Source of the DNA: SXZD01 sp034680345
GTDB taxonomy: Bacteria; Pseudomonadota; Gammaproteobacteria; Burkholderiales; Burkholderiaceae_B
NCBI GenBank assembly: GCA_034680345.1
Contig: JAXISZ010000020.1
Location: 1 to 11,600 of the forward strand
Length of the DNA: 11,600 nucleotides
Direction of reading: 5' to 3'
The notes under the pieces: generated by a model
Seen by the model: the letters and a program-made list of their open reading frames with translations, nothing else
The model's database searches: none
Told to the model about the DNA's origin: nothing
Shown here: piece by piece, positions 6,961 through 11,600 of the stretch
How the letters are laid out: every line of letters begins with the position of its first letter
How positions within the stretch are numbered: the first letter of the stretch is position 1
Program-made: the position numbers and the translations under genes

Positions 6961-7494
6961 ATGAAAACAAATCACAACACACCCAAAAAACTCAAACCAC
7001 TGCCCGCGCTCATTTTTACGAGTCGTTGGCTACAACTGCCTTTATACCTTGGTTTAATTGTGGCTCAAGGCGTATACGCTTACCATTTCTTGGTTGAATT
7101 GTTGCACTTGGTGCTGCGCACTGCTTCTCACCAATTGGATGAAACAGGCATTATGCTCATGGTTTTAGGTTTAATTGACGTAGTGATGATCTCCAACTTG
7201 CTAATTATGGTGATTGTAGGTGGTTATGAAACCTTTGTTAGCCGCATGGGCTTAGAAAACCACCCAGACCAACCCGAATGGCTTGACCACGTCAATGCCT
7301 CAGTTCTTAAGGTAAAGCTAAGTACAGCTATTATTGGCATTTCATCTATTCATTTATTAAAAACTTTTATCAATGCTGCACAATATGAAACTAAAACCAT
7401 TTTGGCGCAAACCGGTATTCACATTGTGTTCTTATTATCAGCGCTAGCCATTGCCGCAACTGATCGCTTAATTCACCACCCCAAACACCATTAA
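6961..7494 (+). CDS. UPF0114 (YqhA/TIGR00645) integral membrane protein
   Basis: The 177-residue protein has four probable membrane helices (about 22-45, 62-86, 115-135 and 145-165). RWLQLPLYLGLIVAQ near the N-terminus and LLIMVIVGGYETFVS (81-95) match what I know of the UPF0114 family, for which no activity is established. It ends 21 bases before the fumarase start and is likely its operon partner. The same adjacency of a UPF0114 gene and a class I fumarase occurs in Burkholderiales as I recall. The ATG has no strong ribosome binding site. The 197 bases between acs and this gene must hold two divergent promoters, but I could not pick convincing boxes. Confidence 0.85.
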   Translation: MKTNHNTPKKLKPLPALIFTSRWLQLPLYLGLIVAQGVYAYHFLVELLHLVLRTASHQLDETGIMLMVLGLIDVVMISNLLIMVIVGGYETFVSRMGLENHPDQPEWLDHVNASVLKVKLSTAIIGISSIHLLKTFINAAQYETKTILAQTGIHIVFLLSALAIAATDRLIHHPKHH

Positions 7495-7515
7495 TGCATA
7501 CAAAGAGAATTTAGA

Positions 7516-9048
7516 ATGACCATTATTAAACAAGACGATTTTATTGAATCAATCGCTAACGCATTTCAGTATATTTCTTATTATCATCCTGCAGATTTTA
7601 TTCAAGCCATGGGGAAAGCCTACGAAAAAGAGGCTAACCCAGCAGCCAAAGACGCTATAGCTCAAATTTTAACCAATAGCCGCATGTGCGCTGAAGGCCA
7701 TCGCCCGATCTGCCAAGACACAGGTATTTGTGTCGTATTTCTTAAGGTGGGCATGAATGTACAGTGGGACAGCACTATGAGCGTCTCTGAAATGGTTAAT
7801 CAAGGCGTAAGGCAGGCGTACCTACACCCCGACAATAAATTGCGCGCCTCTGTTCTACGCGATCCGATTGGCACTCGCAGCAATAGCAAAGATAACACGC
7901 CTGCAGTTATACACTATGAAATAGTGCCAGGCAATACCGTAGAAGTTATTTGTGCGGCCAAAGGTGGTGGTTCAGAAAACAAAAGTAAAATGGTGATGCT
8001 CAACCCCTCAGACTCTCTGGTTGATTGGGTGCTGAAAACAGTACCCACCATGGGTGCGGGTTGGTGCCCTCCAGGTATTTTGGGTATTGGCATTGGTGGC
8101 ACCCCTGAAAAAGCAATGCTTTTAGCCAAAGAATCTTTGATGGACCCGATTGATATTCATGAGATACAGGCAAAAAAAGATCGCGGAGAAACTTTAAACC
8201 GCATAGAATCGTTGCGCTTAGAACTGCTAGAAAAAGTCAACGCCCTTGGTATTGGTGCTCAAGGTCTTGGTGGTCTGACTACAGTTCTGGACATTAAAAT
8301 TTTAGATTATCCAACCCATGCCGCTTCACTACCTGTGGCCATAATTCCAAATTGTGCTGCCACACGGCATGTGCATTTTGAGCTAGATGGCAGTGGTCCT
8401 GCACAGTTAGAAACGCCATCATTGGACAGCTGGCCCGATATTGAATGGAAAGCGGATGTTGAAAAATCTACTCGGGTAAATTTAGACAACCTAACACCTG
8501 AGGAAGTAGCCAGTTGGCAACCAGGCCAGACCCTATTGCTAAACGGTAAAATGCTAACTGGTAGAGACGCTGCACATAAACGCATAGCAGACATGCTGGC
8601 CAACGGCGAAGCATTACCTGTTGATTTTACCAACCGTATTATTTACTACGTAGGTCCAGTTGACCCCGTTGGTGATGAAGTAGTTGGTCCAGCAGGGCCA
8701 ACTACAGCAACGCGGATGGATAAATTTACGCGCACAATGCTAGAAAAAACCGGCTTAATTGCCATGGTCGGTAAAGCCGAACGTGGGCCTGTAGCCATAG
8801 AAGCCATTGCAGAAAACAAATCAGCTTATTTAATTGCCGTGGGTGGCGCAGCTTATTTGGTTGCAAAAGCCATTAAAGCTGCCAAAGTGGTTGGTTTTGA
8901 AGACTTGGGAATGGAAGCCATTTATGAGTTTGAAGTCAAAGACATGCCCGTGACCGTTGCGGTTGACAGTACAGGTAACTCTGTACACGACACAGGCCCC
9001 AAAATATGGCAGGCCAAAATTGGTAAAATTCTTGTGACAACCACTTAA
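7516..9048 (+). CDS. fumA: Class I (iron-sulfur) fumarate hydratase
   Basis: It converts fumarate to (S)-malate in the citric acid cycle with an oxygen-sensitive 4Fe-4S cluster. At 510 residues it is a single-chain class I enzyme, with the alpha part (about 10-290) and beta part (about 300-510) fused. The three cluster cysteines are visible: C66 in ICQDTG, C184 in GWCPPGILGIGIGGT and C280 in PNCAATRHVHFEL. The beta part has GPTTATRMD (393-401), matching the substrate-binding threonine and arginine region. The ATG at 7516 has an AGAG-type ribosome binding site about 9 bases upstream. The gene symbol follows E. coli usage; fumB or plain fum would be equally fair. No other fumarase is seen in this window. 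Confidence 0.95.
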   Translation: MTIIKQDDFIESIANAFQYISYYHPADFIQAMGKAYEKEANPAAKDAIAQILTNSRMCAEGHRPICQDTGICVVFLKVGMNVQWDSTMSVSEMVNQGVRQAYLHPDNKLRASVLRDPIGTRSNSKDNTPAVIHYEIVPGNTVEVICAAKGGGSENKSKMVMLNPSDSLVDWVLKTVPTMGAGWCPPGILGIGIGGTPEKAMLLAKESLMDPIDIHEIQAKKDRGETLNRIESLRLELLEKVNALGIGAQGLGGLTTVLDIKILDYPTHAASLPVAIIPNCAATRHVHFELDGSGPAQLETPSLDSWPDIEWKADVEKSTRVNLDNLTPEEVASWQPGQTLLLNGKMLTGRDAAHKRIADMLANGEALPVDFTNRIIYYVGPVDPVGDEVVGPAGPTTATRMDKFTRTMLEKTGLIAMVGKAERGPVAIEAIAENKSAYLIAVGGAAYLVAKAIKAAKVVGFEDLGMEAIYEFEVKDMPVTVAVDSTGNSVHDTGPKIWQAKIGKILVTTT

Positions 9049-9106
9049 AGTTGGTGCAACAGATTTCAATCTTGACCCGCGACAAAACAACAGGCGCTGA
9101 AAATTT

Positions 9107-10399
9107 ATGCTAGATATACAATTACTTCGTAAAGACATAGATCAAGTGGCTTCCAGACTGGCTAGCCGAGGATACGAGTTAGATGCGGAAACATTCAAAC
9201 AACTTGAAGCAGATCGCAAAACAATTCAAACCCGTACTGAAGAATTGCAAGCGCAGCGTAACAGTTTGTCAAAGCAAATTGGCATTTTAAAATCCAAAAA
9301 AGAAGACACGACAACACTGATGGCTGAAGTTGCGGGCATTGCTCATACACTTGAAGACAGTAAAGTTCAATTAGAGGTCATTCAACAAAACTTGAATACG
9401 CTGCTCATGCAGGTGCCTAATTTACCCGCTTTAGATGTGCCCGTAGGTCGAGATGAAACAGAAAACCTTGAAATTCGCCGTTGGGGAACACCCAAGGCCA
9501 TGTCTTTTACACCCAAAGACCATGTAGACTTAGGGGCACCCCTTGGCTTGGATTTTGAAAGTGCAGCCAAACTCTCGGGCAGTCGCTTTGCTGTGTTACG
9601 GGGACAAATGGCGCGACTTCACCGCGCCCTAGCGCAATTCATGCTCGACACCCATACCATTGAGCACGGTTACACAGAGTGTTATACCCCTTATTTAGTT
9701 CGTGCGGACAGCTTATTAGGCACAGGGCAACTGCCAAAATTTGAAGCTGATTTATTCACCACCTACAAAGGTGCAGAAGGTGGCGAACAAGAAAAAATGT
9801 ACTTAATTCCTACGGCTGAGGTTTCATTAACCAACCTAGTACGCTCGGAATTGCTGCCTAATGAACAACTGCCTATTAAACTAACGGCACATAGTCCATG
9901 TTTTAGGTCAGAAGCCGGGGCTTATGGTAGAGATACACGGGGTATGATACGTCAGCACCAATTTGATAAAGTTGAATTGGTTCGTATTGAACAACCAGAA
10001 AAATCGTACCAGGCGCTTGAAGAAATAACACAGCACGCAGAAAATATTTTAAAAAAACTAGGGCTACCATTTCGCACAATTTTATTATGTACGGGAGATA
10101 TGGGATTTGGTGCGTCAAAAACCTACGACATTGAGGTGTGGTTACCGGCACAAAATACTTATCGAGAAATTTCTTCTTGTTCAAATTGTGAGGCATTTCA
10201 AGCGCGACGGATGCAAACCCGTTATCGCAACGCAGAGGGTAAACCTGAGTTAGTGCACACATTAAATGGTTCGGGGTTGGCTGTAGGAAGAACATTGGTT
10301 GCAGTTTTAGAAAACTACCAGCAAGCTGACAGCTCGGTGTTAATTCCTGACGTATTAAAACCCTATATGGGTGGCATTGAAGTTTTAAAGGTGAATTAA
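9107..10399 (+). CDS. serS: Seryl-tRNA synthetase
   Basis: This cytoplasmic enzyme charges tRNA-Ser (and tRNA-Sec where present) with serine. At 430 residues it has the normal bacterial length. Residues about 1-105 form the N-terminal coiled-coil arm that reads the long variable arm of tRNA-Ser. The class II catalytic domain follows with the serine-binding TAE (236-238), motif 2 FRSEAGAYGRDTRGMIRQHQF (266-286) and motif 3 GSGLAVGRTLVAVLENYQ (388-405). It lies 58 bases after fumarase and 72 bases before tRNA-Ser(CGA), its own substrate. The ribosome binding site is weak (CAGGCG about 11 bases upstream). No terminator is visible between it and the tRNA, so read-through into the tRNA is possible. 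Confidence 0.96.
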   Translation: MLDIQLLRKDIDQVASRLASRGYELDAETFKQLEADRKTIQTRTEELQAQRNSLSKQIGILKSKKEDTTTLMAEVAGIAHTLEDSKVQLEVIQQNLNTLLMQVPNLPALDVPVGRDETENLEIRRWGTPKAMSFTPKDHVDLGAPLGLDFESAAKLSGSRFAVLRGQMARLHRALAQFMLDTHTIEHGYTECYTPYLVRADSLLGTGQLPKFEADLFTTYKGAEGGEQEKMYLIPTAEVSLTNLVRSELLPNEQLPIKLTAHSPCFRSEAGAYGRDTRGMIRQHQFDKVELVRIEQPEKSYQALEEITQHAENILKKLGLPFRTILLCTGDMGFGASKTYDIEVWLPAQNTYREISSCSNCEAFQARRMQTRYRNAEGKPELVHTLNGSGLAVGRTLVAVLENYQQADSSVLIPDVLKPYMGGIEVLKVN

Positions 10400-10414
10400 G
10401 CTTAAAAACTAAAT

Positions 10415-10443
10415 TAGACGCTTATGCTCGATTTTGCTACAAT
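10415..10443 (+). promoter_or_regulatory. Candidate promoter of tRNA-Ser(CGA)
   Basis: TAGACG (10415-10420) and TACAAT (10438-10443) are separated by 17 bases, in the short gap after serS. The -10 box ends 28 bases before the mature tRNA, implying a leader of about 20 bases that would be trimmed. Confidence 0.5.
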
Positions 10444-10471
10444 CTAGTGTTGGCTTTACTACACAAATTTT

Positions 10472-10562
10472 GGATAGGTGCCGGAGTGGTCGAACGGGCC
10501 GGACTCGAAATCCGGTGTACGGTTTTACCGTACCGTGGGTTCAAATCCCACCCTATCCGCCA
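10472..10562 (+). tRNA. tRNA-Ser (anticodon CGA)
   Basis: The acceptor strands GGATAGG and CCTATCC pair, followed by discriminator G and encoded CCA (10560-10562). The anticodon arm CCGGA-CTCGAAA-TCCGG gives CGA, which reads UCG. The variable arm GTACGG-TTTTA-CCGTAC is long, as expected for serine tRNAs, and the T arm contains GGTTCAAATCC. Confidence 0.96.
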
Positions 10563-10567
10563 AAAAC

Positions 10568-10597
10568 AAAAAAACCGCATTGTTGCAGTTTTTTTTT
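10568..10597 (+). terminator. Rho-independent terminator after tRNA-Ser(CGA)
   Basis: An A-rich arm ending in C, then GCA-TTGT-TGC, then G and a run of nine T forms a hairpin with one C/A mismatch and a strong U-tract. It begins six bases after the tRNA CCA and would end the serS/tRNA transcript. Confidence 0.7.
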
Positions 10598-10661
10598 ATT
10601 TACCTGATGGGCTGAGAACCCGCATAAAAAATCTTAATGTCTAAGAAAGCCTGATTGTCTT

Positions 10662-10667
10662 TATAAT
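10662..10667 (+). promoter_or_regulatory. Consensus TATAAT box upstream of the 43-codon ORF
   Basis: A perfect TATAAT lies 27 bases before the ATG at 10695, but no good -35 box is found at 16-18 bases upstream. It may be chance in AT-rich DNA. Confidence 0.25.
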
Positions 10668-10694
10668 TAAGAAGTCAAACGATTATAAAAACAC

Positions 10695-10826
10695 ATGGCT
10701 AAAATTCATTTTTTACTCAATGTGTTAATTGACAAAGCACAGCATACCCCACCTGACAGTATAAAACCACCTGAACTGATGGCATCATTCATAAAATGGT
10801 ATGAAAAATACAATAAAAAGTTTTAA
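10695..10826 (+). CDS. Possible small protein of 43 residues, unknown
   Basis: An ATG-started frame of 43 codons ends in TAA at 10824-10826. It begins MAKIHFLLNVLIDKAQ and ends in a Lys- and aromatic-rich tail, FIKWYEKYNKKF. There is no clear Shine-Dalgarno sequence. Its composition is protein-like: no rare-residue runs, with a plausible amphipathic start and a basic end. I know no family for it. It sits between the tRNA terminator and the katG remnant, a region that is otherwise decaying, so it could also be a chance frame or a leftover of a longer gene. Confidence 0.3.
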   Translation: MAKIHFLLNVLIDKAQHTPPDSIKPPELMASFIKWYEKYNKKF

Positions 10827-10886
10827 TGACTTAATCCGTGTTTTTTATAGTTTTAACATATCAATCCATAATATGGAGATTTGAAA

Positions 10887-11464
10887 ATGAATTAAATTAC
10901 AGATAGCAAAACATGCCCATTTCAAAAAAACCATGGCACACAAGCCCGCCAAAATACACAGTCTAATACGCACTGGTAGCCAAACCAACTCAAGCTTTCA
11001 ATCTTACATCAGCATCAACCCATTTCTAGTCCGATGGACTGGAACTTCAACTATGCTGTAAAGAAAAATACGGCAATGCCATTTCTTGGGCTGACCTCTT
11101 TATTCTGGCTGGTAATGTAGCCATGGAAACCATGGGGTTTAAAACCTTGGACTTTGGAGGTGGTCGCGAAGACATTTGGGCACCCGAAGAAGATATTTAC
11201 TGAGGTGCTGAACAAACATGGCTTGCCACAAGCGATCAACCCAACAACCGTTACAGTGATGAGCGCAAACTTGAAAACCCATTGGCAGTTGTAGAAATGG
11301 GATTAATTTATGTTAACCCACAAGGTCCAGATGGCAAGCCGGACCCCCTAGCCTCAGCTCAAGACGTACGCGAAACCTTTGCTCGCATGGCCATGAACGA
11401 CTACGAGACTGTGGCACTGATTGCTGGTGGCCACACATTTGGCAAAATGCATGGCGCAGGGTAA
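10887..11464 (+). pseudogene. katG: Catalase-peroxidase remnant, multiply broken
   Basis: Pieces of KatG are readable in order, and a good ribosome binding site (TGGAG at 10874-10878) still precedes the old ATG at 10887. The first piece reads ITDSKTCPF, then HW, a TAG stop at 10977-10979, and PNQLKLSILHQH to FNYA (ending near 11057). The second piece, in another frame from about 11061, reads KEKYGNAISWADLFILAGNVA to GGGREDIWAPEEDIY, a TGA at 11201-11203 where a Trp codon is expected, then MGLIYVNPQGPDGKPDPLA, RMAMND and GGHTFGKMHGAG, ending at TAA 11462-11464. Lesions are stop TAA at codon 3 (10893-10895), two Trp-to-stop changes, and an out-of-frame internal deletion that removes the distal RxxWH catalytic region. 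The C-terminal two-thirds is also missing. The proximal haem histidine motif survives. It cannot make an active enzyme. Confidence 0.9.
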
Positions 11465-11499
11465 GCCCCCAGTAAAACCATCTTGAACCGATTTAATTA

Positions 11500-11543
11500 A
11501 AAGCTCATATTCACTGCTTTCATAAGGAGTGAATATGGGCTTT
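11500..11543. promoter_or_regulatory. Strong hairpin covering the RBS and start codon of the terminal ORF
   Basis: AAAGCTCATATTCACT (11500-11515) pairs with AGTGAATATGGGCTTT (11528-11543), 16 pairs with one G-U. After a G/G mismatch the stem continues with CTT/AAG around a TCAT loop. The AAGGAG ribosome binding site (11524-11529) and the ATG (11535-11537) both lie in the 3' arm. It may repress translation, act as a terminator (on the minus strand the stem runs into TTTTAATT), or be part of a mobile element end. The structure is plain in the sequence; the role is inferred. Confidence 0.6.
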
Positions 11544-11600
11544 AAATTTCAAAATCACGATCAATCATCAATATCAAATCAATTAAACTCAAACCCTCAA
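11535..11600 (+). CDS. Start of an unidentified protein, runs off the window end
   Basis: From ATG 11535 the frame is open to the last base, 22 codons, beginning MGFKFQNHDQSS and rich in Asn, Gln and Ser. AAGGAG at 11524-11529 is an excellent ribosome binding site with 5 bases spacing, which is the main reason to believe it. I do not recognise the family. It begins 70 bases after the end of the katG remnant. A transposase gene of an element inserted into katG is one possibility, but nothing in the 22 residues proves it. Confidence 0.4.
   Translation, partial: MGFKFQNHDQSSISNQLNSNPQ

Noticed and set aside
10598..10622. CTGATGGGCTGAGAACCCG after the tRNA terminator, recalling part of a TPP riboswitch
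   Set aside because: Only the CTGAGA core is similar. The second conserved half of the THI element and a thiamin gene downstream are absent; it is probably a small chance stem.
11051..11239. Minus-strand frame of 62 codons opposite the katG remnant
   Set aside because: It is the antisense of recognisable KatG sequence and has no features of its own.

Overview
The window looks like chromosome from an AT-rich betaproteobacterium, probably of the Burkholderiales. This placement is a judgement from remembered protein families, not a search. The SerS N-terminus, the class I fumarase, the UPF0114 membrane protein directly upstream of it, and the acetyl-CoA synthetase all read like Burkholderiales versions.

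Layout. Bases 1-100 are the right end of an IS21-family insertion sequence: the last codons of istB plus two terminal repeats. Bases 101-1005 carry no credible gene but hold a decayed direct repeat and the control region of the next operon. A hipB-hipA type toxin-antitoxin pair follows (1006-2645). On the minus strand are a membrane-anchored SOUL-family protein with a triplicated motif (2702-3451), a two-gene operon of a DUF423 membrane protein and a DCC-family CxxC protein (3602-4356), tRNA-Ser(GGA) (4516-4606) and acetyl-CoA synthetase (4766-6763). Divergent from acs, on the plus strand, are a UPF0114/YqhA protein, class I fumarase and seryl-tRNA synthetase, then tRNA-Ser(CGA) with its terminator (6961-10597). 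The last kilobase is a decay zone: a possible 43-residue ORF, a badly damaged katG remnant, and a strong hairpin that covers the ribosome binding site and start codon of an ORF running off the window end.

How the genes fit together. Acs (acetate to acetyl-CoA) and fumarase (fumarate to malate) are central carbon genes that flank an intergenic region. SerS and two serine tRNAs form a serine-decoding cluster. The left edge (IS21 end, repeats, hipBA) and right edge (katG ruin, hairpin element) look like accessory or remodelled DNA around a conserved housekeeping core.

No clear new multi-gene system is visible. The observations most worth checking are the RBS-covering hairpin at 11500-11543, the triplicated AMTAPVQQQ motif in the SOUL protein, and the unexplained repeat at 107-540.
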